A stretch of DNA of 64,000 nt, taken from contig NZ_BEWL01000001.1 of assembly GCF_002723915.1 (NCBI RefSeq), positions 62,001-126,000 on the forward strand, given 5' to 3'. The notes beneath the pieces are model-generated. The model searched no databases, was not told the DNA's origin, and worked only from the letters and a program-made list of their open reading frames with translations. The DNA is from Gluconobacter albidus (GTDB lineage: Bacteria; Pseudomonadota; Alphaproteobacteria; Acetobacterales; Acetobacteraceae). Below, one piece after another: positions 32,779-42,312 of the stretch (positions are counted from its first letter, which is position 1; each line of letters begins with the position of its first letter). Position numbers and translations under genes: made by a program.

Positions 32779-34155
32779 TCAGATGGCGGCTTCGGTAAAG
32801 AGCGGCTTCACGCTCTGCCCCCAGGCACCATTATACAGATCCAGCCAGTGCTGCGCCTGATTCGGACCAGCATCGGCAATCAGATGCAGCGGATCGAGAT
32901 AGCTGGCCTCGTTCCGCACGCGCGCCCGCAGCCCCTGCTCCGCAAGCTGGACCACGCGCTTGGCCAACGGCTTCAGCCCACCCGGAAATGCAGCATCCAG
33001 CCCCAGACGCGGCACGTCGGCCCGAAGCTGCTGATAGGCGCTCCAGGGCTGTTCGCGCACCAGCTTTTCCGCAGCTTCCAGCGTTGCCGGATCGTATAGC
33101 AGGCCGACCCACAGGGCCGATTGCGCCACCATCATCTCCAGCTTACCCGCATCCGCGCCACGCATTTCAAGGAACTGCTTGAGGCGCACGTCCGGGAAGA
33201 CCGTCGTCAGATGGTCTTCAAAATCCCCAACCGTCGGTGTCAGGCCCTTCAGCGGTTCCTGAATGTCGCCAGCCAGCCAGCGACGGAACGAGCAGCCTGC
33301 CACGTCGAGGTTCTTTCCGTCGCGGGAGACGAAATACATCGGCACGTCCAGCGCCCAGTCCACATACTGCTCAAAGCCGAACCCGTCCCCGAAGAACACC
33401 GAAGGCTGCCCCGAACGCTGGTTGTCCGTATCGGTCCAGATCCGCGCACGGTTGGACAGAAGCCCGTTGGCCTTGCCCTCAACGAACGGGGAGTTCGCAA
33501 ACAGCGCGGTGGCCAGCGGCTGAAGCGCGAGCGATACGCGCATTTTGCGCGCCATATCGGCTTCGTCGCTGAAATCGAGATTGACCTGAACCGTGCAGGT
33601 CCGCGTCATCATATCGAGGCCAAGCGTGCCAACTTTCGGCATGTAGTTGCGCATGATCGCATAGCGGCTCTTGGGCATCCACGGCATTGCGTCGCGCGAC
33701 CAGAGCGGCTGAAAGCCGAACGGCAGGAAGCCCAGCCCCAGTTCTGCAGCCGGACCACGGACCTGATCATAATGCTCCTGCATCTCCGCTTCCGTTTCCT
33801 GAAGCGACACGACCGGCGCACCCGAAAGCTCGAACTGTCCGGCCGGTTCAAGCGAAATTGCCCGACCAGCCTGTGCGTTCTGCCCTTTCAATCCGATCAG
33901 GTTTTCGCCGTCCATGATCGGCGACCAATCCGGCCCCTGAAGCTTTTCCAGCAATGCCCCGATTCCACGCGGCGCGTAAGGCGGCGGCGACAGAGGATCG
34001 CGTCCGTCAACATCGTGCGGAAGAATGAAGCCGAATTTTTCGTGCTCGGTCCCGATCTTCCATTCAGATTTCGGCTTGCAACCCCGTGAGATCGCCTCGA
34101 CGAGCTGCGCCCGGCTTTCGATCGACGCAGTATTGGACGTGCCGGGATTGGACAT
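32779..34155 (-). CDS. gshA: Glutamate-cysteine ligase (GshA, plant/alphaproteobacterial type)
   Basis: 458 residues from the ATG at 34155, with GAGG about eight bases upstream. The family (GCS2) is clear from [11 protein letters not shown], the [10 protein letters not shown] block, [26 protein letters not shown] and the conserved [18 protein letters not shown]. It makes gamma-glutamylcysteine, the first step of glutathione synthesis. It leads the gshA-mbfA-lolA run, with a 28-nt gap to mbfA and 73 nt to rsmE upstream. gshB is not in the window. Confidence 0.96.
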   Translation of the reverse strand: MSNPGTSNTASIESRAQLVEAISRGCKPKSEWKIGTEHEKFGFILPHDVDGRDPLSPPPYAPRGIGALLEKLQGPDWSPIMDGENLIGLKGQNAQAGRAISLEPAGQFELSGAPVVSLQETEAEMQEHYDQVRGPAAELGLGFLPFGFQPLWSRDAMPWMPKSRYAIMRNYMPKVGTLGLDMMTRTCTVQVNLDFSDEADMARKMRVSLALQPLATALFANSPFVEGKANGLLSNRARIWTDTDNQRSGQPSVFFGDGFGFEQYVDWALDVPMYFVSRDGKNLDVAGCSFRRWLAGDIQEPLKGLTPTVGDFEDHLTTVFPDVRLKQFLEMRGADAGKLEMMVAQSALWVGLLYDPATLEAAEKLVREQPWSAYQQLRADVPRLGLDAAFPGGLKPLAKRVVQLAEQGLRARVRNEASYLDPLHLIADAGPNQAQHWLDLYNGAWGQSVKPLFTEAAI

Positions 34156-34228
34156 GACGTTTGGCCTCGGTCTGAATTCGTTGTTCGATAATGATTGAAC
34201 TGTAGCATGTCCGACGGTTCTGTCACCC

Positions 34229-34948
34229 TCAGGCATCGCCCTCGGCTCCCGCCGCAAGACGGGCCAGCCCCGCGCACACGGCCGTTTCCGCCCGTAGCAC
34301 GAGCGGCCCCAGACTGAGCGCATGAACGGCGCTATGCCGCCGGAGCATCTCCACTTCGGCATCAGAAAATCCGCCCTCCGGCCCGATCAGCAGAGCAGCG
34401 GCCCGCAAGCCCGCCTCCTCGCCGGGACGGCGCTCCAGCGCGGCAAACAGCGGGCGATCTTCAGGCCACTCCGCCAGCACGACACGCAGCGTCTCAGGCT
34501 GCAAAATTTCAGGAACATCCAGTCGTTCACACTGTTCGGCCGCTTCCGTCGCAATCACCCCCAGCCGCTCCAGATTGAGCCGGTGCGTATTGGTGCGCTC
34601 CGTCACGACGGGTCGAAAACGCGTCACTCCGAGTTCCGTGCCCATGCGGATCACGAGCTCTGTCGCATCCCGCTTGAGCGGCGCAAACAGCAGTTCCACG
34701 CCCTGCGTCGGCATGGGTTCCCGCTCGCGGTGTTGCAGCAGGATGCTTCCACGGTCTTTCTTCAGAGCCGCAATCTCGGCACTCCACTCCCCGTCGCGCT
34801 CGTTAAACACATGCACGGGACTTCCCACGCCCTGACGCATGACGTTGCCCAGATAATGCGCCTGCCCCGGTAGAAGCGGCACAGTCTGGCCTTCCACGAA
34901 AGCTGTTTCAGACGCAGGCACATAAAGACGGGGATCGGATCGGCTCAT
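34229..34948 (-). CDS. rsmE: 16S rRNA m3U1498 methyltransferase RsmE
   Basis: 239 residues from the ATG at 34948 (GGAAAAGG just upstream); longer starts at 34975 or 34993 are possible. SPOUT fold with the trefoil-knot sequences LLIGPEGGFSDAEVEML and SLGPLVLRAETA, and an N-terminal PUA-like RNA-binding domain. It methylates N3 of U1498 in 16S rRNA. It lies divergent to ubiA with 63 bp between starts and upstream of gshA on the same strand. Confidence 0.95.
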   Translation of the reverse strand: MSRSDPRLYVPASETAFVEGQTVPLLPGQAHYLGNVMRQGVGSPVHVFNERDGEWSAEIAALKKDRGSILLQHREREPMPTQGVELLFAPLKRDATELVIRMGTELGVTRFRPVVTERTNTHRLNLERLGVIATEAAEQCERLDVPEILQPETLRVVLAEWPEDRPLFAALERRPGEEAGLRAAALLIGPEGGFSDAEVEMLRRHSAVHALSLGPLVLRAETAVCAGLARLAAGAEGDA

Positions 34949-35011
34949 CCTTTTCCGATAGCGCGCCTCGGCCATTGACGGAAGCACGTCCACACAGCAT
35001 CACATCTTCCC

Positions 35012-35929
35012 ATGAGCCAGACCCGCGCCCATACCGATATCCATCTGACCGGCCGTATCGCCCGGCTCCCCGAGCCGTGGCGCTCTTACGCGCTGCTTGC
35101 CCGTCTCGACCGCCCGGTTGGGACATGGCTTCTGTTCCTGCCGGGCGTATGGGGCCTGTTCCTTGCTCCCGGCGCCTCTCTCCAGACGCGGCTGATCGAC
35201 ATGGCGCTGTTTGCGTTTGGCTCTCTTGTCATGCGCTCGGCCGGCTGCGTCGTGAACGACATCTGGGACCGCGACATCGACGCAAAAGTCGCCCGGACCG
35301 CAGGCCGCCCCCTTGCCAGCGGCGCGCTGTCCCTGAAACAGGGCCTGCTGCTTCTGGCAGTGCTGCTCCTGATGGGGCTTGGCGTTCTGGTCTGCCTGCC
35401 GCCTGTCTGCTGGGCGCTTGCCCCGCTCGCGCTCCTGCTCGTCGCGCTCTATCCGGCGGCCAAGCGCGTCACCTGGTGGCCGCAGCTCGTCATGGGGTTC
35501 ACCTTCGGATTCGGCGCTCCCATGGGATATGCCGCAGCGGCCGGGACGCTCGATGGCAACGGGCTTCTGCTCTATGGCGCTGTCATCCTGTGGCAGCTCG
35601 GATTCGATACGATCTATGGCTTTCAGGACATGGACGACGACGCCCGCATCGGCGTACGCTCCACCTCGCGCCTGATGGAAAAGAACGCCCGCTCTTTCAT
35701 CGGCACCTGCTACAGCCTCATGATTCTGGCTCTGGCGCTCGTCGGCATCCATGCGCATCTGCACTGGACATTCTGGCCGTTCCTCGCCATCGCAACGGGC
35801 ATGCTACTCCAGCAGGTCCGGGTGCTGAATCCGTATGATGCTCCGGCATGTCTCAGGGAGTTCCGCCGCAACGTGCCCATCGGGTTCGTGCTGGCTGCAG
35901 GGTTTGTCGCCGCAAGATTTTTCGGATGA
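35012..35929 (+). CDS. ubiA: 4-hydroxybenzoate polyprenyltransferase
   Basis: 305 residues with about seven to nine hydrophobic segments. Both Asp-rich Mg-binding motifs are present: NDIWDRDIDAKV (about residue 83) and DTIYGFQDMDDD (about 197), plus the RPLASG and YPAAKRVTWWPQ segments. It prenylates 4-hydroxybenzoate in ubiquinone synthesis, using the product of the polyprenyl synthase at 13.5 kb. ATGA overlap with the methyltransferase that follows. Confidence 0.96.
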   Translation: MSQTRAHTDIHLTGRIARLPEPWRSYALLARLDRPVGTWLLFLPGVWGLFLAPGASLQTRLIDMALFAFGSLVMRSAGCVVNDIWDRDIDAKVARTAGRPLASGALSLKQGLLLLAVLLLMGLGVLVCLPPVCWALAPLALLLVALYPAAKRVTWWPQLVMGFTFGFGAPMGYAAAAGTLDGNGLLLYGAVILWQLGFDTIYGFQDMDDDARIGVRSTSRLMEKNARSFIGTCYSLMILALALVGIHAHLHWTFWPFLAIATGMLLQQVRVLNPYDAPACLREFRRNVPIGFVLAAGFVAARFFG

Positions 35930-36594
35930 TCACGACCCTCGGCGATCCTGTCAGATTCATTTGCGACAATACCCTTGTTGAAAAGGCGCCGCTGGTTCCC
36001 GAAATTTCCCTGCATCTGGCGACGGAAATCACCCCCATCTGGCAGGCCAGCGAGGCCTATCTCGAACAGGTCGGCATAGAACCGCCTTTCTGGGCCTTCG
36101 CATGGCCGGGAAGCCAGCTCATCGCCCGCTTCATCCTCGACAACCCGGAGCTTGTACAGGGACGCCGGGTTCTGGATGTGGCCTGCGGATGCGGACTGGC
36201 CGCCATCGCCGCGGCCCTGTCCGGCGCGGCATCCGTTCAGGCCAACGACATCGACTTCATGGCGCTTGAAGCAACGTCCCTCAACGCGGGCCTGAACCAC
36301 GCGACAGTCACGCCACTTCCGGGCGATCTGATCGGCACGGTCCCGGACTGTGACCTGCTGGTCATCGGAGACGTCTGTTACAACGAAGCCATGGCCTCAC
36401 GGATCATTCCGTGGCTTCTGGAATGTTCGAAAACCTGCGAAGTCTGGCTCTGCGATCCGGGTCGGCATTATGCGCCATCAATGCCGCTCGAAGTTTTGGT
36501 CCGGCGATCCGTGTCCGTCACGCAGGAACTGGAAAGCGTGGAGCAGCGCGCCACCACACTCTTCAGGCTGCGAGATATTTCCGTCCAAGGCTGA
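35926..36594 (+). CDS. Class I methyltransferase, ETF-beta lysine methyltransferase-like
   Basis: 222 residues from the ATG at 35926 overlapping the ubiA stop (ATGA). SAM motif I is VLDVACGCGLAAIAAA (about residue 83) after the hallmark PPFWAFAWPGSQLIARFIL segment of the ETFBKMT/COG3897 family. Characterised homologues, such as the Agrobacterium enzyme, methylate lysines on electron transfer flavoprotein beta. Here it is coupled to ubiA; a link to quinone-directed electron flow is an inference. Its last 32 nt overlap the opposite-strand MFS gene. Confidence 0.85.
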   Translation: MITTLGDPVRFICDNTLVEKAPLVPEISLHLATEITPIWQASEAYLEQVGIEPPFWAFAWPGSQLIARFILDNPELVQGRRVLDVACGCGLAAIAAALSGAASVQANDIDFMALEATSLNAGLNHATVTPLPGDLIGTVPDCDLLVIGDVCYNEAMASRIIPWLLECSKTCEVWLCDPGRHYAPSMPLEVLVRRSVSVTQELESVEQRATTLFRLRDISVQG

Positions 36595-37951
36595 GGATTG
36601 ATCCCGTCAGCGCCACGGTCATGGCAGCCCCAAGGCAGATGAAGGCTGGATGGGGAAAGATCGTGAACAGCGCCGCCACGAAAAGCGCGCCCGTCGTCTG
36701 TCCTGCGAGCCGCGCAACAGACAGCATGCCACTCGCCCCGCCCTCCCGTCCGGCAGGCGCCGTAACCATGATGGCGCGGTTATTGGGCGGCTGGAACAGT
36801 CCAAAACCACATCCGGCAAAAAGCGTCCGCCAGGCGATGTCCCAGTTGCTCGCGTCCGTCGGCAGAAACCAGAGCAGGCAGAATCCGCTCGCCGTAATGA
36901 ACAGCCCGATCGACGAGAGAACCGACGCCGGAAAACGGTCGGCCAGGCGACTGACCACAAAGGACATCGTTGCCACACCCACAGCCCAGGGTGCGATCAG
37001 AAGGCCAATCGTCCCCGGCCCGCGGTGAAAGGCCGAAGCCAGTGTGAACGGCATCGCCACAATGTAGAGATTGGATGCCACGAAACCCAGAAATCCAACC
37101 ATACAGGCCAGCAGAAACGGACGCCGCGCCAGAAGATCGACTGGCACGATCGGCTCAAGCCTCTCGCGCTGATAATGCAGCAGCATCGCCCAGCACAGCA
37201 CACCCGCAACCGTGACCGCCGCCCCGGACAGGAAATCGGCGTGCATCAACCCATCAAGCCCCACGCCGGTCAGGGCAAAGGACGCCACAGTCAGAAGCGA
37301 ACCGACCACATCGGTTGGGATATCACTGCGCGGCGTCTCGGGAAGGGCCGCATGGGCCAGCGCCAGAGCCGCCAGAGCCAGTGGCAGATTGACCCAGAAA
37401 ATCCAGGGCCAGCTTGCCACGGACAGAATCAGTGACCCCAAAGACGGTCCAAGCGCCACGCCCAGCCCCACGAACAAGCCGTTCAGCGCAATGCCGCGGC
37501 CCAGTTCCTTATGTGGGTAAATGAAGCGGACGAGCGCGATGTTCACGCTCATGATGCAGGCTCCGCCCACGCCCTGCAGGGCGCGTGCCAGAGTCAGCTC
37601 CAGAAGGTTTTGCGAGAGAGCGCAGGCCACGGAAGCAATCAGGAACAGGAAAATCCCGAACTGACTTAGTCGTCCGAATCCCACGCGGGCGCCAAGAGAC
37701 GCCAGCGGCAACAGACAGGACAGGTTTGCAAGCTGATAGGCATTTACGACCCAAATGGCCCGCGACGATGACGCATGAAGATCGACCGCGATCAGCGGCA
37801 GGGCCACATTGGCAATCGCGTAGTCCAGCACTGACAGGAGAAGTGCCAGAAGAACCGCCGACATCGCCTTGACCCTTTGCGCTCCGTAGAGCCCGGCATG
37901 GCGTTTGGAGTCGTATTCTTCTTGCGGGCCGTCTTCCGTCGTAGCCGTCAT
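36563..37951 (-). CDS. MFS transporter, DHA2 (14-TMS drug:H+ antiporter-like)
   Basis: 462 residues from the ATG at 37951 (a start 13 codons earlier lacks a site). About 14 hydrophobic segments; LSVLDYAIANVALPLIA in TM1 and RALQGVGGACIMSVNIAL match the DHA2 signature. It is likely an efflux pump; the substrate is unknown. It follows the sugar porter with four bases between them, so both are in one mRNA. Its 3' end overlaps the opposite-strand methyltransferase by 32 nt. Confidence 0.9.
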   Translation of the reverse strand: MTATTEDGPQEEYDSKRHAGLYGAQRVKAMSAVLLALLLSVLDYAIANVALPLIAVDLHASSSRAIWVVNAYQLANLSCLLPLASLGARVGFGRLSQFGIFLFLIASVACALSQNLLELTLARALQGVGGACIMSVNIALVRFIYPHKELGRGIALNGLFVGLGVALGPSLGSLILSVASWPWIFWVNLPLALAALALAHAALPETPRSDIPTDVVGSLLTVASFALTGVGLDGLMHADFLSGAAVTVAGVLCWAMLLHYQRERLEPIVPVDLLARRPFLLACMVGFLGFVASNLYIVAMPFTLASAFHRGPGTIGLLIAPWAVGVATMSFVVSRLADRFPASVLSSIGLFITASGFCLLWFLPTDASNWDIAWRTLFAGCGFGLFQPPNNRAIMVTAPAGREGGASGMLSVARLAGQTTGALFVAALFTIFPHPAFICLGAAMTVALTGSILSLGRKYLAA

Positions 37952-37955
37952 GGTC

Positions 37956-39389
37956 TCAGCGTCCCAGATCACGCAGGCGCATGCCTGCAAAAAGGTTGGC
38001 CTCCAGCTTTTCGAGCGAGACGCCTTTCGTTTCGGGGACGAACAATACGGTCACAACGATGAAAAGACCATTGAAGAGGGCAAACATCAAAAAGGTAACC
38101 GACGCCCCCATCATCGCCATACCCAGTGGGAACACGTTGGAGATGGCCCAGTTCGCAGCCCAGTTCGTCACGGTCGAGCAACCAATTCCAAAATCGCGGC
38201 CCCGCGTTGGCTGCACTTCAGAGCAAAGCGTCCAGACCAGTGGCCCTTCACCAATGGCAAATCCGGCGACAAACAGAAGGACAAACCCGCACAGCAGAAG
38301 CTGGGAGGTAAAACTGTTCGCCCCGATGGCAAGCAGCGTCCCGACTCCGGCCAGAGAGAAAGCCGCGATCGCACAGCTCAGAATCAGCAGCGGCCGTCTG
38401 CCCCAACGGTCCACACAGGCAATGGCAACCCCGGTCAGCGCCATGTTCGTCAGCCCGACGAGGGTTGTGGCCCAGATAGCGGCATTTGTTCCGAAATGAG
38501 CCGCCTGAAACACGCGGGGCGCATAATACAGAAGCGCGTTAATCCCCGAGAGCTGCTGCATGATCTGAAGCAGCATGCCCAGAAAGACCGTCCGCCGGAA
38601 ATTCGGGTTGCTTTTGAAGAGGCCCACACCGGCATCGCTGCTTTTCTGAAGACGCGACTGAATGTCGATCAGTTCCGCTTCAGCCACTTCCTCATCGGAT
38701 CGCAGACTCTGCAGAACCCGCCGCGCATGCTCTTTTTCTCCCCGCATCATCAGCCAGCGCGGGCTGTGCGGAAGGATCAGCACGATCCCCAGGAAAATGC
38801 TGGCAGGCACGGCCATGATGCCCAGCATCCAGCGCCAGTGCCCACCGGACGCCAACAGGCTGTCCGAAACGAAGGCGAGGAAAATTCCGAGGGAGACCAT
38901 GAGCTGGTAAAACGAGATCATGGCGCCGCGAACGGACTCAACTGTGATTTCGGAAATATAGAGCGGGGCTGCAAACGCTGCCACACCGACCGCAAGCCCC
39001 AGAAAAACCCGGCCTACGATCATGATCGCAACGCCCGGAGCCAGAGCACAGAGCAGGGTTCCGATCAGGAAGAGGATCGCAGCTCCGAGCATCGCGCCCG
39101 TTCGGCCGAACCGGACTGAAATCCGGCCTGCAAACAGCGAGCCTACGGCCGCCCCTGCCATCATCGAGGATACGATCCACCCCTGCAGGACGTCGCCCGC
39201 ATGAAAATCGGTGGCGATGAATGGAAGTGCCCCTGCGACGACGCCGGTATCAAGGCCGAACATCAGACCCGCCAGAGCGGCCAGAATACCAAGGGTTGTC
39301 GCCCGTGCGGTGCTGCGGGTCGGTCCTGTGGACAAACCTTCGCTGGAAGACGCAGCAATCCCAACCATACCCTCAGTCACCCCAAACAT
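37956..39389 (-). CDS. galP: MFS sugar porter, GalP-type sugar:H+ symporter
   Basis: 477 residues, 12 predicted TM segments. Sugar-porter signatures: GLDTGVVAGALPFI in TM1, GRVFLGLAVGVAAFAAPLYISE, PHSPRWLMMRGE, QQLSGINALLYYAP, DRWGRRPLL and a C-terminal PETKGVSLE. Such carriers take up galactose or glucose with protons. An alternative ATG at 39368 is possible; GAGGGG precedes the first. It lies 111 bp downstream of der in the same direction and upstream of the DHA2 gene. Confidence 0.93.
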   Translation of the reverse strand: MFGVTEGMVGIAASSSEGLSTGPTRSTARATTLGILAALAGLMFGLDTGVVAGALPFIATDFHAGDVLQGWIVSSMMAGAAVGSLFAGRISVRFGRTGAMLGAAILFLIGTLLCALAPGVAIMIVGRVFLGLAVGVAAFAAPLYISEITVESVRGAMISFYQLMVSLGIFLAFVSDSLLASGGHWRWMLGIMAVPASIFLGIVLILPHSPRWLMMRGEKEHARRVLQSLRSDEEVAEAELIDIQSRLQKSSDAGVGLFKSNPNFRRTVFLGMLLQIMQQLSGINALLYYAPRVFQAAHFGTNAAIWATTLVGLTNMALTGVAIACVDRWGRRPLLILSCAIAAFSLAGVGTLLAIGANSFTSQLLLCGFVLLFVAGFAIGEGPLVWTLCSEVQPTRGRDFGIGCSTVTNWAANWAISNVFPLGMAMMGASVTFLMFALFNGLFIVVTVLFVPETKGVSLEKLEANLFAGMRLRDLGR

Positions 39390-39500
39390 ATCCCCTCATA
39401 CCGGCAAGGGGAGCAGAACCGAACGTTCCGAAACCGGAAACAGACGGTCCTGTATTAATGATCAATCAGGGGTGTGGTCTATATCGAAACCAACAGAAAA

Positions 39501-40892
39501 TCACTTTTCCGCGTAAGGATTTTTCGTTCCGCGCAACTGCACACGCACCGGAACACCCGGCATATGGAACGTTTCACGCAGGCCGTTAACGAGATAACGC
39601 TTGTAGGAATCGGGAAGCTGTTCCGCACGTGTACCAAACAGAAGGAATGTCGGCGGCCGTGCCTTTACCTGCGTCATGTAACGCAGCTTGAGACGACGAC
39701 CATCCACCAGAGGCGGCTGATGACGCTCCAGCGCATCCTCGAACCAGCGGTTCAGTTCACCCGTTGAGACACGCGAGTTCCAGATCTCGTAAACTTCCCG
39801 CACCGCCGGAAGAAGACGATGCACGCCCGCCCCCGTGAGGGCAGAGAACGTCACGACCGGAATTCCCCGGACCTGCGCCAGAGAAATTTCCAGACGGTCC
39901 AGAATCGCTTTTTTCGTCGCGTTCCGATCCTCGACGGCATCCCACTTATTCAGCGCAATGACGCAGGCCCGCCCCTCGCGCTCGATCAGACGGCCGATCT
40001 GGAGATCCTGCTCATGCACGCCAAGCGTCGCATCAATCACCAGCACGACCACTTCTGCCATTTTCAGGGCTTCGATGGAGGCCGAGACGGACATCCGCTC
40101 AAGATGCTGCTCGACGCGGGCGCGCTTGCGCATCCCGGCCGTATCAACGAGCCGGATCTCGCCCTGATCGTCATGAAGCGTGACAGCAATGGAATCGCGC
40201 GTCAGTCCAGCCTCGGGGCCGGTAATCATCCGCTCTTCACCGAGCAGACAGTTCAGAAGCGTGGATTTGCCCGCATTCGGACGCCCGATAATGGCCAGAC
40301 GCAGCGGACCGGCCGGACGTTCGTCCTCGTCATCCCCCTCCTCGCCTTCGCTTTTCGGAGCTTCCCGACGACGCTGCTTTTCAGCCGGGGGCAGACGCTC
40401 GGCAATCTCACCCATAAGATCGGCAATACCCTCGCCATGCTCGGCTGACAGTGCCAGCGGCGTGCCCAGACCAAGGGAATAGGCTTCAAGGGCCGCATTC
40501 GTCCCGGCCTGCCCTTCCGCCTTGTTGGCAATCAGCAGGACAGGACGGTTCTGCCGCCGCAGCCAGCTTGCAAAATGCGCATCCGCAGGCGTGATGCCAG
40601 AGCGCGCATCAATGCAAAACAGTACCAGATCCGCCATCGCAACAGCAGATTCGGACGAGGCGCGCATTCGCCCGTACAGCGTGTCAGGGGCCGCTTCTTC
40701 AAGGCCGGCTGTATCAATCAGCCGGACACGCCGGCCACGCAGCAGGGCTTCACCCTCCTTGCGATCGCGCGTAACGCCCGGCATGTCGGAGACAATCGCC
40801 TGACGGCGGCCAACAAGCCGGTTGAACAGAGTGGATTTCCCGACATTCGGGCGCCCGGCGATAACAACAACGGGCAGGTTCTCAGAGGTCAT
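39501..40892 (-). CDS. der: Ribosome biogenesis GTPase Der (EngA)
   Basis: 463 residues from the ATG at 40892; an ATG at 40904 that overlaps the bamB stop is also possible. Two G domains: GRPNVGKSTLFN with DTAGLEE and NKAE, then, after a charged linker (~185-205), GRPNAGKSTLLN with DTAGMRKRARV and NKWD. A KH-like C-terminal domain ends near GTKNPYAEK. It acts in 50S subunit assembly. The order yfgM-bamB-der is conserved in Proteobacteria. Confidence 0.97.
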   Translation of the reverse strand: MTSENLPVVVIAGRPNVGKSTLFNRLVGRRQAIVSDMPGVTRDRKEGEALLRGRRVRLIDTAGLEEAAPDTLYGRMRASSESAVAMADLVLFCIDARSGITPADAHFASWLRRQNRPVLLIANKAEGQAGTNAALEAYSLGLGTPLALSAEHGEGIADLMGEIAERLPPAEKQRRREAPKSEGEEGDDEDERPAGPLRLAIIGRPNAGKSTLLNCLLGEERMITGPEAGLTRDSIAVTLHDDQGEIRLVDTAGMRKRARVEQHLERMSVSASIEALKMAEVVVLVIDATLGVHEQDLQIGRLIEREGRACVIALNKWDAVEDRNATKKAILDRLEISLAQVRGIPVVTFSALTGAGVHRLLPAVREVYEIWNSRVSTGELNRWFEDALERHQPPLVDGRRLKLRYMTQVKARPPTFLLFGTRAEQLPDSYKRYLVNGLRETFHMPGVPVRVQLRGTKNPYAEK

Positions 40893-40896
40893 TCGT

Positions 40897-42312
40897 TCAG
40901 CCATAGGCCCGCAGAACGGCATCCTGAGACAGGCTCAGCACATGACCGTCACAGACGATCGGCTGAACCTGACACGGGGCAACGGTCTTGCGGGTCAGTT
41001 CAAGTTTCCCGGTCACGGCGTTCACGACCGCCATGCCTTCTTTTGGAAAGGTGGAGAAGCAGACCAGCTTGCCATTCACCAGAAGCGGTCCCACCCAGGC
41101 GATGGCGTCCTTTTCCACGTCTTCGCGGATAAAACGACGAAGCTGCGTGATCCAGCGGACATGCCCGGACAGACGATCCAGACAGGCGATCTGCTGATCC
41201 GTGGACAGCACATACATCCAGTCGCCACAGATCGCCAGAGGACTCTGCCCACTGACTTCACGTTCCCACAGGCGACGGCCCGAGCGCATGTCGATCGCCA
41301 CCAATACGCGGGACATGGACACGGCATAGGCCGTGCCGTCCTTAATGACCGGCGCGCCACGAATGCAGGAGAAGTCCAGCATGGCGCCCATGCCATTGGT
41401 GCCGCCCAGACTGTCGCTCCAGACCATCTCGCCCGAAGCCGCACGCAGTGCGACCAGATCGCCACTGCCAAAGCCCGCGAGAATGACACCGTCCACAAAG
41501 GCCGGAGCGGACTGGCCGAAAATGACCGTGTCGGACGCCGTTGCCTGATAAGCCCAGACCTGATGACCCGTATTGGCGTTCAGCGCGATCAGACGCTCGT
41601 CAATGGTTCCGAAGACCATCAGGCCTTCCGCGATCGTGGGGGCGGAACGACCCGGTGTTCCCGTACTCACCCGCCATTTTACCTTACCCGTCAGCGCCTC
41701 GACCGCAAGGGCCTGAGCCACGCCGTCCACGATGTAGAGCGTATCCCCGTCAAGGGCGAGGCCACCGCCGATATTGGTTGAACGGCTGCCAGAAGATGCC
41801 GGCTGGCGGGTCCAGACAAGACGGCGTTCCGGCCATGTCCAGGCCTTCACCACGCCCTGTGCATCCGTCGTGTAGAGATGACCATTTCCAATTACCGGAG
41901 GAGACTGGATGGCGCCCCGGTTGGTTGGCATGATGGCAATCATGGACAGGAAACTGGACGGATCGGTGGGCGCGCCGATCGTCTGGCTCCAGGCAAGATC
42001 CGGGCCATTCCAGGACGCATTCACCGAAACATGGGACGGACGACCGCCCTCCTGCAACCATTCCCGGACCGGCTGCACCGGACCGAGATTGATCGGCGTA
42101 TGGTCGTCACGATCAACCGTCAGTCCCGCACCCGTGGACAGCACATCCACACGGTGTCCGGCCAATGGCGGCTTCTTGTCGTCTTCAAACAGGCTGCACC
42201 CGCCGAGGACTGCGAGCGCACTTCCCGAACAGGCCGTCCGTAGCAGGCTCCGGCGGTTCATGGACAGCGAAGCGCGGGAAAAAGAGGAGCGGGAAAGAAC
42301 AGGACGGCGCAT
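40897..42312 (-). CDS. bamB: Outer-membrane beta-barrel assembly lipoprotein BamB-like
   Basis: 471 residues from the ATG at 42312, with GGAG nine to ten bases upstream; an ATG at 42261 just before the RRSLLRT signal lacks one. The lipobox LGGC follows a hydrophobic core. The mature domain contains PQQ-type beta-propeller repeats (VVKAWTWPERRLVW, QALAVEALTGKVKW, LIALNANTGHQVW, VALRAASGEMVW, VAIDMRSGRRLW). BamB assists the BamA complex. It overlaps yfgM (TGATG) and precedes der by four bases. Confidence 0.92.
   Translation of the reverse strand: MRRPVLSRSSFSRASLSMNRRSLLRTACSGSALAVLGGCSLFEDDKKPPLAGHRVDVLSTGAGLTVDRDDHTPINLGPVQPVREWLQEGGRPSHVSVNASWNGPDLAWSQTIGAPTDPSSFLSMIAIMPTNRGAIQSPPVIGNGHLYTTDAQGVVKAWTWPERRLVWTRQPASSGSRSTNIGGGLALDGDTLYIVDGVAQALAVEALTGKVKWRVSTGTPGRSAPTIAEGLMVFGTIDERLIALNANTGHQVWAYQATASDTVIFGQSAPAFVDGVILAGFGSGDLVALRAASGEMVWSDSLGGTNGMGAMLDFSCIRGAPVIKDGTAYAVSMSRVLVAIDMRSGRRLWEREVSGQSPLAICGDWMYVLSTDQQIACLDRLSGHVRWITQLRRFIREDVEKDAIAWVGPLLVNGKLVCFSTFPKEGMAVVNAVTGKLELTRKTVAPCQVQPIVCDGHVLSLSQDAVLRAYG

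Noticed and set aside
37905-39119. 404-codon plus-strand frame opposite the sugar porter
   Set aside because: Gln/His/Arg-rich product of the complement of membrane-protein codons; the MFS gene is certain.
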